Shown one piece after another: positions 9,401-19,991 of a stretch of DNA of 64,000 nt. The position numbers and the translations under genes were made by a program. The notes below the pieces were generated by a model, which saw only the letters and a program-made list of their open reading frames with translations, made no database searches and was not told the DNA's origin. Location: the NCBI GenBank assembly GCA_946186505.1, contig CAMHNI010000004.1, positions 1 through 64,000 of the forward strand. The letters run 5' to 3'. The number at the start of each line of letters is the position of its first letter. The first letter of the stretch is position 1. This DNA comes from an uncultured Prevotellaceae bacterium. Its GTDB lineage: Bacteria > Bacteroidota > Bacteroidia > Bacteroidales > Bacteroidaceae.

Positions 9401-9775
9401 GAGACAGAGGGCACGCTGACACTGAACAGAACGTCCAAGAGTGCCATTGTCGAGGGTGGAAATGACCTGCAGGGTGTTGATGTTGAGACGACTGTAGCAC
9501 AATACAGTGGCAGCGTCTATGTCATGGGTGAGTCAGGCAGTGTGTTTGGCTTCCATCCGTATAGTGACAAGGAAATACCCAGTAGTAAGGCGTTCCTCGT
9601 GCTTGGCTCGTCATCACGAATGCTGAATATTGTTTTTGACGCTGAAACAGGCATCAGCACCATCTCGTCCGTTCCAAATGGTAAGGGGAGGATGTATAAC
9701 CTTAACGGTCAACAGGTTGACAGACCGTCCCGTGGCGTTTATGTCATGGACGGGAAGAAGCTGATGATAAAATAA
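6464..9775 (+). CDS. Large secreted zinc-metalloprotease-like protein with lectin and carbohydrate-binding modules
   Basis: About 1103 residues from the ATG at 6464, chosen because MRPRHFATLLLLALSLASATA is a clean signal peptide; 6431 is an alternative. The order is: an N-terminal beta-sandwich-like module of about 200 residues; a fibronectin-like Bacteroidetes repeat (NLTPATKYYMRAYAI); a metallopeptidase-like core with HEMQHGLGLVP (H397, E398, H401), an HExxHxxG zinc site; a ricin-type lectin segment (YYQLRNAATGQYLSYSG); a helical linker; a second sandwich module; and a C-terminal tail MYNLNGQQV...GVYVMDGKKLMIK typical of Prevotella secretion signals. Tandem paralogue of the next gene. The substrate is unknown. 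Confidence 0.8.
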   Translation: MRPRHFATLLLLALSLASATAETYYDLTEHYLTNSLFDGDYDYDVSQTGNVAQEMLSVKGWTNDYTMDYTIVGVYQVGTKKTYNNASIPATNVEGSAEGGVLALSTGWGCELKLYQRVTLPAGKYRIVSAYYNGDASKTAGMSLLGWIPDKGSAVMSAVNSFACGQWVEDVVSFTLTAETTGKIQVGFKAVTGQGSAAVAKISVDYVKLLSETPHNEGDIAVAPFVATDKRFARGATMAFGRLSVISNGMTVKERGFCCGKTPEPTIDDTRSSQVLNNNGEIYCLKNLTPATKYYMRAYAIMDNNEAYYGEAIKFYTIPMGNVTYWYNNTGDDAANKRVNQAATQACEIFSNLTSIQKHFAIGYRSGTPTADCNYKDDPWMNMGANADYQRTGTIMHEMQHGLGLVPYSTQWNKNNLRERLDGEGRGSGCWLGDRVSAFLDFWDNTTGSLLNGDYQHMWPYGINGAHEDNGTLVLYYGNAMIGQALGEDGLEHKSSTFADPYYSFDQEDDVKYYIKNESAERGLYSSYLMPNKSGSLQWVSMTAAEAVENDSTAWYITFTPNNQYYQLRNAATGQYLSYSGSAIKTATKTTLTANENWHLMKGRVDVDGQRGYWMIHPTGNWSPQCLQANTNGATTAATFNIANTAETQRWLIMTAEELETIETKAVEQQKKVVDDMIAQVRQMAKTPYKEYVEGAGATLEEALAGIENRKEASANTVELSALATEAKTVGMDFLKCVTPVDASKPFDLTWLLVNPTVNDNIDGWTTTAGITALSFGCVEYYQKTFDFNQTVTGLPAGVYEFDAQAFQRPGKAEECSGKNITTSIYAGSASQAVAHAVSDAQSSKLGGNESEVNGQYIPNNMEAASIYFGENLYQNSVITKLPTDGGSLKVGLRCTSSSDYYWTIFDNFRLFYLGVPSTMEVTARSAGNKFWATFYSGMGNYELPTGTTAYTGTVEGETLVLHKLGSVIPQGCAVIIVSETEGTLTLNRTSKSAIVEGGNDLQGVDVETTVAQYSGSVYVMGESGSVFGFHPYSDKEIPSSKAFLVLGSSSRMLNIVFDAETGISTISSVPNGKGRMYNLNGQQVDRPSRGVYVMDGKKLMIK

Positions 9776-9801
9776 GAACATAACTAAAAACAAGGAAGAA
9801 T

Positions 9802-12126
9802 ATGAAAAAGAGAGGATTAATCTCAGCAGGTCTTGTCGGGTTGTTTGCCCTGCAGACCTCGGCGCAGGCGCCCAAAGTAGTGACCGATACCCGTTATGCC
9901 CGCGGAGCCACGATGGCTTTCGGACGTATCAAGAGTTCGTCGGCCAACGGCGGCGCGGCCATCCTGAAGCGTGGTTTCTGTCTGAGCGAGACACCAGAGC
10001 CGACGGTGGATGACATCGTCAGCACGAAGCAGCTGTCGAACAACGGCGTTATCTACTACTTCGAGGACCTGAAGCCGGCCACGAAGTACTACATGCGTGC
10101 CTACGCCACCAACAAGGACAGCGTGACGGGCTATGGCGACGTCATCAAGTTCTACACGATTCCTATGGGTACCATCAAACTTCAAATGCGCGATGGTGGT
10201 GACCAGACGACCTATAACCGTATCAAGGCCGCCTCTGAGGAAGCCGTTGGCTGGTGGAACAAGCTGACTGAGATGAAGGGATTCTCTCCCAGTGTGGGTT
10301 TTGTCTCTGGAACTCCCACTGCCGACTGCTCGTATGGCGGCTGGATTCGCGTGGGATCGAATACTTCCTATCAGCGCTGCGGCACCATCATGCATGAGAT
10401 GCTTCACGGCATAGGCGTCATACCCTGGGCCGATACCGAGTGGAGCCGCCATAATCTGCGTTCAGGCGTCAACGGCGACGGCTACGGCACAGGCAACTGG
10501 CTGGGTGACCGTGTCACTGCGGTACTGCGCTTCTGGGATAACTCCACCACAGAGCTGCTGAACGGTGACTACCAGCACATGTGGCCCTACGGCATTAACG
10601 GTGCCCAGGAAGACAACGGCAGCGACCTGCTCTATATCGGCAACTCACTCGTTTGCCAGGCCTTGGGTGAGGACGGTTTGCAGCATACCAGTTCTCTGTT
10701 TGCCGAGCCTTATTATGCCCTGGAACAAGAAGATACCATCAAATACTACCTGAAGAACGAATCGGTTGATCGCGGTCTTTATACCTCTTATCTGAAACCC
10801 AACCAGAACGGACAGTTAAAGTGGGTGGAGATGTCGGCCGCCGAGGCATCAGGGAACGACAGTACTGCCTGGTACATCACCTTCACGCCCAACAATCAGT
10901 ATTACCAGCTGCGCAATGCAGCTACCGGCCAGTATCTGTCATATAGTGGCAGTGCCATTAAGACAGCCACGAAGACAACGCTGACCGCCAGCGAGAACTG
11001 GCACCTGATGAAGGGACGCGTCGATGTGGACGGACAGCGCGGCTACTGGATTATCCACCCCGAGTCGAACTGGACACCCCGTTGCCTGCAGGCCAATGCC
11101 AATGGCAATACGGCCTCTGTCACGTTCAACATCGCCAACACGGCAACATCGCAGCGTTGGCTGATAATGACGCTCGCCGATGTGGAAGCCGCTGAGGCCA
11201 AGGCTATGGAACAGATAAGGAAAGAGGTGAAAGGTACATTGGAGCTGGTGAAGGCTTTGGCTGAGGTACCGCATGCAGAAGACGTAGAAGGGACAGACGC
11301 TGCCCTGCAGACCACAGTCAGCAGCATCGAGAGCCGTATGGCCGATGCCAAGTCTCCGTCTGAACTGTTATCGATGTCCGGCGAGGCACTGGCAGCAGCA
11401 GCCGTATTCCTTCGCGGAGCAACCCCCACAGACATGTCGCGTCCGTTCGACCTGACATACATGTTAGTGAACCCCACGTTCGATACGGATGCTGCCGGAT
11501 GGTCGCTGTCATCGGCCACGGTCAATTCCGGTTGTGTGGAGTTCTATGAAAAGACTTTTGACTTCAACCAGACGGTCAAGAACTTGCCCAAGGGCACCTA
11601 TGCCTTCTGCGGTCAGGGCTTCCAGCGTCCAGGTTCCACGACGGTTTCCTACAGTGACTACAAGTCAGGCACCAATAAGGTCAATGCCGTCATCTATGCA
11701 GGCAACAAGAGCGAGAAGATGGCTCACATCTGCGACACGATTATGGCGCGCAAGGTGGGTAAGGGTGCTGAGACCCCTGTGGCAAGTGGCAAGTATGTGC
11801 CCAACGACATGCTGGCAGCTGCAGCCTACTTCCAGAAGGGCTGCTATGAGAACCGCGTCCTTGGTGTGGTTGATACCGATAACGGCTCACTCAAGGTGGG
11901 TGTCAAGTCCACGTCCATGCCCTCCTCATATTGGGCCATCTTCGACAACTTCCGCCTCTACTTCTATGGTAGCAAGAGTATTGATGACGTGACCGCCATT
12001 GAGGGAATGAGAGCTGATGGAAGTGAGGAAATGAGAAATGGAGTCTATGACTTGCAAGGCAGAAAAGTCAGTGAACCGTCGAAGGGCGTCTATATCGTCA
12101 ATGGCAAAAAGGTTGTCATCAAATAG
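9802..12126 (+). CDS. Secreted zinc-metalloprotease-like protein, tandem paralogue
   Basis: 774 residues with a signal peptide MKKRGLISAGLVGLFALQTSAQA. It has the same modules as the preceding protein but lacks the N-terminal sandwich and the long C-terminal insert: fibronectin-like repeat, metallopeptidase core with HEMLHGIGVIP (H198, E199, H202), ricin-type lectin segment, helical linker, sandwich module, and tail VYDLQGRKV...GVYIVNGKKVVIK. The lectin-coding part is almost identical in DNA to that of the preceding gene, unlike the rest, which suggests recent gene conversion. It is separated from its neighbour by 26 bp and ends 3 bp before ligA. Confidence 0.8.
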   Translation: MKKRGLISAGLVGLFALQTSAQAPKVVTDTRYARGATMAFGRIKSSSANGGAAILKRGFCLSETPEPTVDDIVSTKQLSNNGVIYYFEDLKPATKYYMRAYATNKDSVTGYGDVIKFYTIPMGTIKLQMRDGGDQTTYNRIKAASEEAVGWWNKLTEMKGFSPSVGFVSGTPTADCSYGGWIRVGSNTSYQRCGTIMHEMLHGIGVIPWADTEWSRHNLRSGVNGDGYGTGNWLGDRVTAVLRFWDNSTTELLNGDYQHMWPYGINGAQEDNGSDLLYIGNSLVCQALGEDGLQHTSSLFAEPYYALEQEDTIKYYLKNESVDRGLYTSYLKPNQNGQLKWVEMSAAEASGNDSTAWYITFTPNNQYYQLRNAATGQYLSYSGSAIKTATKTTLTASENWHLMKGRVDVDGQRGYWIIHPESNWTPRCLQANANGNTASVTFNIANTATSQRWLIMTLADVEAAEAKAMEQIRKEVKGTLELVKALAEVPHAEDVEGTDAALQTTVSSIESRMADAKSPSELLSMSGEALAAAAVFLRGATPTDMSRPFDLTYMLVNPTFDTDAAGWSLSSATVNSGCVEFYEKTFDFNQTVKNLPKGTYAFCGQGFQRPGSTTVSYSDYKSGTNKVNAVIYAGNKSEKMAHICDTIMARKVGKGAETPVASGKYVPNDMLAAAAYFQKGCYENRVLGVVDTDNGSLKVGVKSTSMPSSYWAIFDNFRLYFYGSKSIDDVTAIEGMRADGSEEMRNGVYDLQGRKVSEPSKGVYIVNGKKVVIK

Positions 12127-14145
<2,019 letters not shown>

Positions 14146-14154
14146 AAATAATAT

Positions 14155-14919
14155 ATGGATGAAAAACCAATCATACTGATATCTAATGATGACGGCTATG
14201 GCGCCAAGGGCATCAATGCCTTAGTTGAGATGCTCAGGCCTATAGCCAGTCTTGTGGTGTGTGCGCCCGAGGGTCCCCGTTCGGGCTACTCCTGTGCTTT
14301 CTCGGCCGAGACACCCCTCCGATTGCGGCTGCGCAGAGAGGAGCCCGGACTGCAGGTCTGGTCGTGCAATGGCACACCTGTCGATTGCGTGAAAATAGCC
14401 TTGGCTCGCATTACCAGGCGCTGTCCTGACATGGTCATTGGTGGTATCAACCACGGTGACAACGGTTCGGTGAACACCCATTACTCTGGTACGATGGGTG
14501 TTGTTGTCGAAGGCTGTATGAAGAATATCCCGTCGGTGGCCTTCTCATTGTGCGACCATAGGGAGGATGCCGATTTCTCTCCGCTCCGTTCGCTCATTCT
14601 GACCATCACGCAGCGTGTACTCGCCGAGGGATTGCCAACGGGCACCTGCCTGAACGTGAACTTCCCCCTGGCAACCGAGTTCAAGGGCGTGCGAGTCTGC
14701 CGGATGGCCAAAGGCCGCTGGATAAATGAGATTACTACATGTCATCATCCTCGGGGCTACGACTATCATTGGATGGTAGGCAGTTATGTCAATGACGAGC
14801 CAGACGCTGACGAGACGGACAACTGGGCACTGACACACGGTTACGTAGCCATTACCCCAACGAGGGTTGACGTGACGGCTTATGAGTCTATGGAGCAGAT
14901 AAGGGGCTGGAACCTATGA
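14155..14919 (+). CDS. surE: 5'/3'-nucleotidase SurE
   Basis: Metal-dependent nucleoside monophosphate phosphatase of the stress-survival SurE family. 254 residues. The N-terminal motif ILISNDDGYGAKGI carries the metal-binding NDD, and later blocks SGYSCAFS, CNGTPVDCVKIAL and GINHGDNG are family hallmarks. It overlaps the lpxB start by 4 bp, so it is translationally coupled, a common Bacteroidetes arrangement. Confidence 0.96.
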   Translation: MDEKPIILISNDDGYGAKGINALVEMLRPIASLVVCAPEGPRSGYSCAFSAETPLRLRLRREEPGLQVWSCNGTPVDCVKIALARITRRCPDMVIGGINHGDNGSVNTHYSGTMGVVVEGCMKNIPSVAFSLCDHREDADFSPLRSLILTITQRVLAEGLPTGTCLNVNFPLATEFKGVRVCRMAKGRWINEITTCHHPRGYDYHWMVGSYVNDEPDADETDNWALTHGYVAITPTRVDVTAYESMEQIRGWNL

Positions 14920-16028
14920 AGTATTACCTGATAGCCGGTGAGGCCAGTGGCGACCTGCATGCATCGCGTCTGATGCACGCGCTGAAGGCGAGAGATTCCA
15001 AGGCCGATTTCCGCTTTTTCGGCGGCGACCTGATGGCTGCCGAGGGGGGCACATTGGTCAAGCACTACCGTGAGCTGGCCTATATGGGGTTCGTGCCCGT
15101 GTTGTTGCATCTTCCCGACATTCTTGCCGGTATGAAGATGTGCAAGCGGGATATCAGGGAATGGAATCCCGACGTGGTCATTCTCGTTGATTACCCTGGC
15201 TTCAACCTCGATATTGCCAAGTATGTGCATGCTGAAGGCATCTGTCCTGTCTATTATTACATTTCGCCCAAGATATGGGCGTGGAAGGAGTATCGTATCC
15301 GTCGCATCAAGCGCGATGTTGACGAACTGTTTTCCATACTGCCTTTTGAGGTGGAGTTTTTCGAGCAGAAACACCATTTCCCGATTCACTACGTAGGTAA
15401 CCCTACTGCGCAGGAAGTGCGTGAATACCTGACCTCAGCTCCCCGGCAAGCTAATCCCCGACATGTTATAGCGCTGCTTGCCGGCAGCCGTAAGCAGGAA
15501 ATCAAGGACAACTTGCCGGCCATGATTGAAGCTACGCGGCATCTGGCCGACAGTTATGACGTCGTGCTGGCAGGGGCACCCTCCATTGACCAGACGTACT
15601 ACGAATCCTATCTGGAGGGTACTCATGTCCGACTGGTCATGAACGAGACCTACCGGCTGCTGTCAGAATCGACGGCGGCACTCGTTACCAGCGGTACGGC
15701 AACTTTGGAAACTTGCATGTTCCGCATACCGCAAGTCGTCTGTTACTATACTCCGTTGCCCACACTGTTTGGATTGCTTCGTCGGCTTATACTAAAAGTG
15801 AAGTATGTTTCGCTGGTCAACCTGATAGCCGGATTTGAGGTCGTTCCGGAATTGGTGGCTGATACATTCAGTGTCGGCAACATCCGCAGCGAACTGGAAA
15901 AGATACTGCCTGGCGGTAGTGAGCGCCAGCGCATGCTCAATGACTATGAGGAAGTTCATCGCAGACTGGGGGAGAGCGATGCACCCGACCGTGCTGCAGA
16001 GGTGATGACAGGGCTATTATGCCCTTAG
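14916..16028 (+). CDS. lpxB: Lipid-A-disaccharide synthase
   Basis: Condenses UDP-diacylglucosamine with lipid X to form the lipid A disaccharide at the inner membrane. 370 residues, typical. It begins MKYYLIAGEASGDLHASRLM, the LpxB signature, with FFGGDLM and the conserved block YISPKIWAWKEYRI. The C-terminal GT-B half contains ALLAGSRKQEI and SGTATLET. The start overlaps the surE stop. Confidence 0.97.
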   Translation: MKYYLIAGEASGDLHASRLMHALKARDSKADFRFFGGDLMAAEGGTLVKHYRELAYMGFVPVLLHLPDILAGMKMCKRDIREWNPDVVILVDYPGFNLDIAKYVHAEGICPVYYYISPKIWAWKEYRIRRIKRDVDELFSILPFEVEFFEQKHHFPIHYVGNPTAQEVREYLTSAPRQANPRHVIALLAGSRKQEIKDNLPAMIEATRHLADSYDVVLAGAPSIDQTYYESYLEGTHVRLVMNETYRLLSESTAALVTSGTATLETCMFRIPQVVCYYTPLPTLFGLLRRLILKVKYVSLVNLIAGFEVVPELVADTFSVGNIRSELEKILPGGSERQRMLNDYEEVHRRLGESDAPDRAAEVMTGLLCP

Positions 16029-16059
16029 AGTTCTGGCTGCTCTCAAAAACTTCAAGAAA

Positions 16060-16091
16060 TTTGGTGGTCTCGGTATTTCTTCGTAACTTTG
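16060..16091 (+). promoter_or_regulatory. Promoter of the MATE exporter gene
   Basis: TTTG at 16060-16063, 20 nt, then TAACTTTG at 16084-16091: a near-ideal Bacteroidetes promoter. Transcription should start around 16095-16098, within a few bases of the ATG at 16096 or 16102, so the message would be nearly leaderless. Confidence 0.75.
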
Positions 16092-16101
16092 CACCTTGGA
16101 T

Positions 16102-17454
16102 ATGGATAATAAGCAATCGACACTTGAACTAGGCACCAAGCCCGTAGGCCGTCTGCTGTGGCAATATGCCCTGCCTGCTATTGTGGCGATGACGGCTTCG
16201 AGCCTGTATAATATCATCGACCGTGCTTTCATCGGTCAGATGGTAGGCCCTGAGGCCATTGCCGGTCTGGGCATCACGTTTCCGTTCATGAACCTGAGCG
16301 CAGCCTTTGGCGCAGCTGTCGGCGTGGGTGCTTCGGCTTGCATCTCAATGAAACTGGGTCAAAAGGACTACAAGACGGCTGAGAACCTGCTGGGTAATAC
16401 GGTGACGCTGAACCTGATTGTAGGTTTCCTGTTTATGGCGGTCTGTCTGCTGTTCCTTGACCCCATTCTGCGCTTCTTCGGTGCTTCCGACGTAACACTG
16501 CCCTACGCCCGTCAGTTCATGGTAATCATCCTGTTGGGTAACATGGTGACGCACATGTATTTCGGTATGAATGCAGTCTTGCGGGCTGCTGGAAAGCCGC
16601 GCCACGCTATGTATGCCACGCTCTTTACCGTGGGTATGAATATCCTGTTGGTCATCGCCTTTGTGTGGTGGTTCCGGTGGGGCATCAGAGGAGCCGCGCT
16701 GGCCACTATTGCCAGCCAGTCGATGGCGTTGTGCTGGCAGATGTGGATATTCTCTGACAAGCGTGAACTGCTGCATCTGAAGCGGGGCATCTTCAAGCTG
16801 AAGGCCGATTTGGTGCGCAACATTATTGCCATCGGCATCTCTCCCTTCCTGATGAATGTCACAAGTTGTATTATCGTTATTTTCATGAATAACCAATTCG
16901 TGCGTTATGGTGGTGATATGGCTGTGGGTGCCTATTCTATTGCCAACTCGATGGCGATGGTGTTCTTCATGTTCGTCATGGGTGTCACCCAAGGCATGCA
17001 GCCCATCGTGGGCTATAATTACGGTGCCGAGAAGTACGACCGCATGATGCGATGCCTGTGGTTGGCTATTGGCGTGGCAACCTCCATCCTGTTGGTGGGC
17101 TGGGCGTTGGCTATGTTGTTCCCGCTGCAGATAGCCCGTATCTTTACTACCGATCCCGAACTGCTGAGGCTGTCGGTGCGTGGCATCCGTCTCGATATGC
17201 TGGTGTTCCCCATCATTGCGTCACAGGCCGTTATCACCAACTTCTTCCAATGCATCGGCAAGGTGAAAATCAGTATCTTTCTCTCGCTTTCGCGACAGCT
17301 GTTCATGCTGTTGCCGCTGGCCTATCTGCTTCCGCTGTGGTGGCAGTTGGACGGTGTATGGTACTCCATGCCGTTCAGCGACTTCGGCTCGTTTGCCATG
17401 ACTTGGCCTCTGCTGTTGTGGTATCTTAGAAAATTCAAAACCTATGGAAAATAA
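16102..17454 (+). CDS. MATE-family multidrug/Na+ exporter
   Basis: Inner-membrane secondary transporter of the multi-antimicrobial extrusion family. About 450 residues with roughly 12 hydrophobic helices. It begins with the characteristic GRLLWQYALPAIVAMTASSLYN block and contains GQMVGPEAIAGLGITFP; the second half repeats the fold (MGVTQGMQPIVGYNYGA). An ATG at 16096 is also possible, but 16102 leaves room for a transcript start after the promoter. It overlaps the next gene by 11 bp. Substrate not predictable. Confidence 0.9.
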   Translation: MDNKQSTLELGTKPVGRLLWQYALPAIVAMTASSLYNIIDRAFIGQMVGPEAIAGLGITFPFMNLSAAFGAAVGVGASACISMKLGQKDYKTAENLLGNTVTLNLIVGFLFMAVCLLFLDPILRFFGASDVTLPYARQFMVIILLGNMVTHMYFGMNAVLRAAGKPRHAMYATLFTVGMNILLVIAFVWWFRWGIRGAALATIASQSMALCWQMWIFSDKRELLHLKRGIFKLKADLVRNIIAIGISPFLMNVTSCIIVIFMNNQFVRYGGDMAVGAYSIANSMAMVFFMFVMGVTQGMQPIVGYNYGAEKYDRMMRCLWLAIGVATSILLVGWALAMLFPLQIARIFTTDPELLRLSVRGIRLDMLVFPIIASQAVITNFFQCIGKVKISIFLSLSRQLFMLLPLAYLLPLWWQLDGVWYSMPFSDFGSFAMTWPLLLWYLRKFKTYGK

Positions 17455-18067
17455 CCGAATCATCATTTGTGTTGGCCGCCAGTTGGGCAGCGGTGGGCAT
17501 GATATCGGGCGCATGCTGGCCCTTGATTTCGGAGCCAAGTACTACGACCGTGAACTGCTGAATCTGGCAGCAAAGGAAAGCGGACTCTCGGAGCACGTCT
17601 TCGAACAGCACGACGAGCGCAAAAGCTTCTTGCGGTCATTCCTCCATCTGCCTAATGGAATGGCCGGTGCCGACTTTGGGCGCCAGGGCTTTTCTCAGGA
17701 TACCATCTTCCAGTTCCAGAGCGAGGCCATTTTGAAGGCTGCAGACCAAGGGGCCTGCGTATTTGTCGGACGTTGTGCCGACTATGTGCTGCGCGACCGT
17801 GAGGATGTGGTCAGCATCTTTATCACGGCCTCAATGGACTTCCGTATCAAGCAGGTCATGAGCAAACAGTATTTTGCTTCGCCGCAAGATGCCCGCCGCT
17901 TTATCGAACAGGGTGAGTCGAAGCGTGCCGACTACTACAACTACTATACGGGCAAGAAGTGGGGGCATGCTACAAGCTATGACCTCTGTATTGACTCATC
18001 GATACTGGGGCTGGTCGAGACCGAGAAGTTCATTGCCGAGTTTATCCGCAAACGTTTTGAGCTATGA
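17444..18067 (+). CDS. Cytidylate-kinase-like P-loop protein
   Basis: 207 residues of the cytidylate-kinase-like family (cmk2-type). The N-terminus IIICVGRQLGSGGHDIGRML holds the P-loop, with GAKYYDRELLNLAAKESGLS next. Later, CVFVGRCADYVL and the R-rich lid segment DARRFIEQGESKRADYYNYY complete the kinase fold. True CMP kinase is normally a separate gene, so the substrate is uncertain. It overlaps both the MATE gene upstream and the phosphoesterase downstream, forming one transcriptional unit. Confidence 0.85.
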   Translation: MENNRIIICVGRQLGSGGHDIGRMLALDFGAKYYDRELLNLAAKESGLSEHVFEQHDERKSFLRSFLHLPNGMAGADFGRQGFSQDTIFQFQSEAILKAADQGACVFVGRCADYVLRDREDVVSIFITASMDFRIKQVMSKQYFASPQDARRFIEQGESKRADYYNYYTGKKWGHATSYDLCIDSSILGLVETEKFIAEFIRKRFEL

Positions 18068-18555
18068 AGAGAATCGGCATACTGAGCGACACCCACGCCT
18101 ATTGGGACGAGAAGTACCTGCATTACTTCGAACCGTGCGACGAAATCTGGCATGCGGGCGACATCGGCTCTGTTGAGGTGGCCGAGAAATTGGCTGCTTT
18201 CCGCCCCTTCCGTGCTGTCTATGGCAATTGCGATGGTGGCGACCTGCGGCTGATGTATCGCGAGCTGAACCGCTTCAAGTGCGAGGACGTCGATGTGCTC
18301 ATCAAGCATATCGGCGGCTATCCTGGCAACTACGATGCCTCTATTCGCTCGACGCTCTTTGCCAATCCGCCACAACTGTTTGTGGCCGGGCATTCGCACA
18401 TTCTCAAAGTGAAGTACGACAAGACGCTCAACCTGCTGCACATCAATCCTGGAGCTGCTGGCTTGCAGGGGTGGCACAAGGAGCGCACGCTCATACGCCT
18501 CGTCATCGATGGGAAGGAATTCAAAGACCTTGAGGTGATAACCTTGGGGGACTGA
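18064..18555 (+). CDS. YfcE/MJ0936-type metallophosphoesterase
   Basis: 163-residue calcineurin-like phosphodiesterase. Metal-binding motifs are seen in order: GILSDTHAYWD, WHAGDIGS, GNCDG, and GHSH followed by NPGAAG. Small proteins of this type hydrolyse phosphodiesters in vitro; the physiological substrate is unknown. The start overlaps the preceding stop by 4 bp. Immediately downstream are two tandem REP-like palindromes. Confidence 0.9.
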   Translation: MKRIGILSDTHAYWDEKYLHYFEPCDEIWHAGDIGSVEVAEKLAAFRPFRAVYGNCDGGDLRLMYRELNRFKCEDVDVLIKHIGGYPGNYDASIRSTLFANPPQLFVAGHSHILKVKYDKTLNLLHINPGAAGLQGWHKERTLIRLVIDGKEFKDLEVITLGD

Positions 18556-18558
18556 AAA

Positions 18559-18651
18559 GCCTCCCCAAGCCCCTCCTAAGGAGGGGGTGTTTAGATACAT
18601 GATGGGCGAGTGAAAAGCCTCCCCAAGCCCCTCCTAAGGAGGGGGTGTTTA
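18559..18651 (-). repeat. REP-like palindromes, tandem pair
   Basis: Two copies (18559-18593 and 18617-18651) of a 35-bp unit: GCCTCCCCAAGC, the hairpin CCCTCCTAAGGAGGG, and GTGTTTA. About 50 bp including flanking GTGAAAAG and TAGATACAT is duplicated. The opposite orientation follows at 18737, so transcripts could fold into large hairpins. They may act as a terminator or mRNA-end structure for the upstream operon. Confidence 0.85.
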
Positions 18652-18705
18652 GATACATGTATAGGGGGGTGAAAGAGAAAAAAATATAGTATAAAATATA
18701 AAATA

Positions 18706-19911
18706 ATGGAGAATAATATGAATAGTAAATGTAACCAAACACCCCCTCCTTCGGAGGGGCTTGGGGAGGCCCAGAGGCCTCGTACCATCGTCATTACTGG
18801 TGGCGCAGGCTTCATCGGAAGCCACGTGGTGCGCCTGTTTGTAAACAAGTATCCCAATTACCACATCATCAACCTCGACAAGCTGACGTATGCAGGTAAT
18901 CTGGCAAACCTCAAGGACATCGAGGACAAGCCCAACTACGAGTTCGTGAAGATGGACATCTGCGACTTCGATGCTTTCTACCAGCTGATGCAGGACAAGA
19001 AGGTTGACGGCATCATCCACCTGGCTGCTGAGAGCCATGTGGACCGCTCAATTAAAGACCCCTTCACCTTTGCCCAGACCAATGTCATGGGAACGCTGAG
19101 TCTGCTGCAGGCTGCCAAACTCTATTGGGAGTCGCTGCCTGAACGCTATGAAGGCAAGCGCTTCTATCATATCTCGACCGACGAGGTGTATGGTGCCTTG
19201 GAACTGACGCACCCAGAGGGCATCGAGCCTCCGTTCACCACCACGGCATCGAGTGCTGAGCACCATTTGGCTTACGGCGACAAGTTCTTCTTGGAGACCA
19301 CCAAGTACAATCCTCACTCACCCTATTCAGCTGCCAAGGCATCGAGCGACCACTTTGTGCGTGCTTATCACGACACTTACGGCATGCCCGTCATCGTGAC
19401 CAACTGCTCGAACAACTACGGCCCCTATCAGTTCCCTGAGAAGCTGATACCTCTCTTTATCAACAACATCCGCCACCGCAAGCCGCTGCCCGTCTATGGC
19501 AAGGGTGAGAACGTGCGCGACTGGCTCTTCGTTGAAGACCACGCCCGTGCTATCGACCTTATTTTCCATCAGGGCTTGATTGCCGAGACTTACAACATCG
19601 GCGGCTTCAACGAGTGGAAGAACATCGACATCATCAAGGTGGTCATCAACACCGTCGACCGTCTGCTGGGGCGTAAGGAAGGCGAGGACATGGACCTCAT
19701 CACCTTCGTTACCGACCGTGCTGGCCACGACCTCCGCTACGCCATTGACTCATCGAAGCTCCAGAAGGAACTCGGCTGGGAACCCTCACTCCAGTTCGAG
19801 GAGGGCATCGAAAAAACCGTCCGCTGGTATCTCGACAACCAGGAGTGGCTCGACAACGTCACATCAGGTGACTATCAGAAGTATTACGAGAAGATGTATA
19901 ATAATAGGTAG
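18706..19911 (+). CDS. rmlB: dTDP-glucose 4,6-dehydratase with REP-encoded N-terminal extension
   Basis: Converts dTDP-glucose to dTDP-4-keto-6-deoxyglucose, the branch point of dTDP-deoxysugars. 401 residues; family members are about 350-380. The Rossmann motif TGGAGFIGSH, the block DKLTYAGNL, the catalytic STDEVYG and the YSAAK active-site Tyr/Lys are intact. The N-terminal 25 or so residues, including [13 protein letters not shown], are encoded by a REP-like palindrome at 18737-18770. No alternative start lies between the repeat and the Rossmann motif, so the repeat must be translated. It works with the fdtA- and fdtB-like genes downstream. Confidence 0.95.
   Translation: MENNMNSKCNQTPPPSEGLGEAQRPRTIVITGGAGFIGSHVVRLFVNKYPNYHIINLDKLTYAGNLANLKDIEDKPNYEFVKMDICDFDAFYQLMQDKKVDGIIHLAAESHVDRSIKDPFTFAQTNVMGTLSLLQAAKLYWESLPERYEGKRFYHISTDEVYGALELTHPEGIEPPFTTTASSAEHHLAYGDKFFLETTKYNPHSPYSAAKASSDHFVRAYHDTYGMPVIVTNCSNNYGPYQFPEKLIPLFINNIRHRKPLPVYGKGENVRDWLFVEDHARAIDLIFHQGLIAETYNIGGFNEWKNIDIIKVVINTVDRLLGRKEGEDMDLITFVTDRAGHDLRYAIDSSKLQKELGWEPSLQFEEGIEKTVRWYLDNQEWLDNVTSGDYQKYYEKMYNNR
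18737..18770 (+). repeat. REP-like palindrome inside the rmlB reading frame
   Basis: Forward-orientation unit (AAACACCCCCTCC, then the GGAGGGGCTTGGGGAGGC half), inverted relative to the pair at 18559-18651. It encodes [11 protein letters not shown] near the RmlB N-terminus. Confidence 0.85.
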
Positions 19912-19913
19912 GG

Positions 19914-19965
19914 GCCTCCCCAAGCCAGAGGGCCTACCCAAGCCCTCCCGAAGGGAGGGATGTTA
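19914..19965 (-). repeat. REP-like palindromes upstream of the DUF559 gene
   Basis: A partial unit (GCCTCCCCAAGCC at 19914-19926) followed by a full unit of the second subtype (GCCTACCCAAGCCCTCCCG onward, 19932-19965). Reverse orientation. With the forward copies at 20513-20590 they bracket the DUF559 gene as inverted repeats. Confidence 0.85.
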
Positions 19966-19991
19966 ATATGATAAAGAGGTAGAAACGCAGT

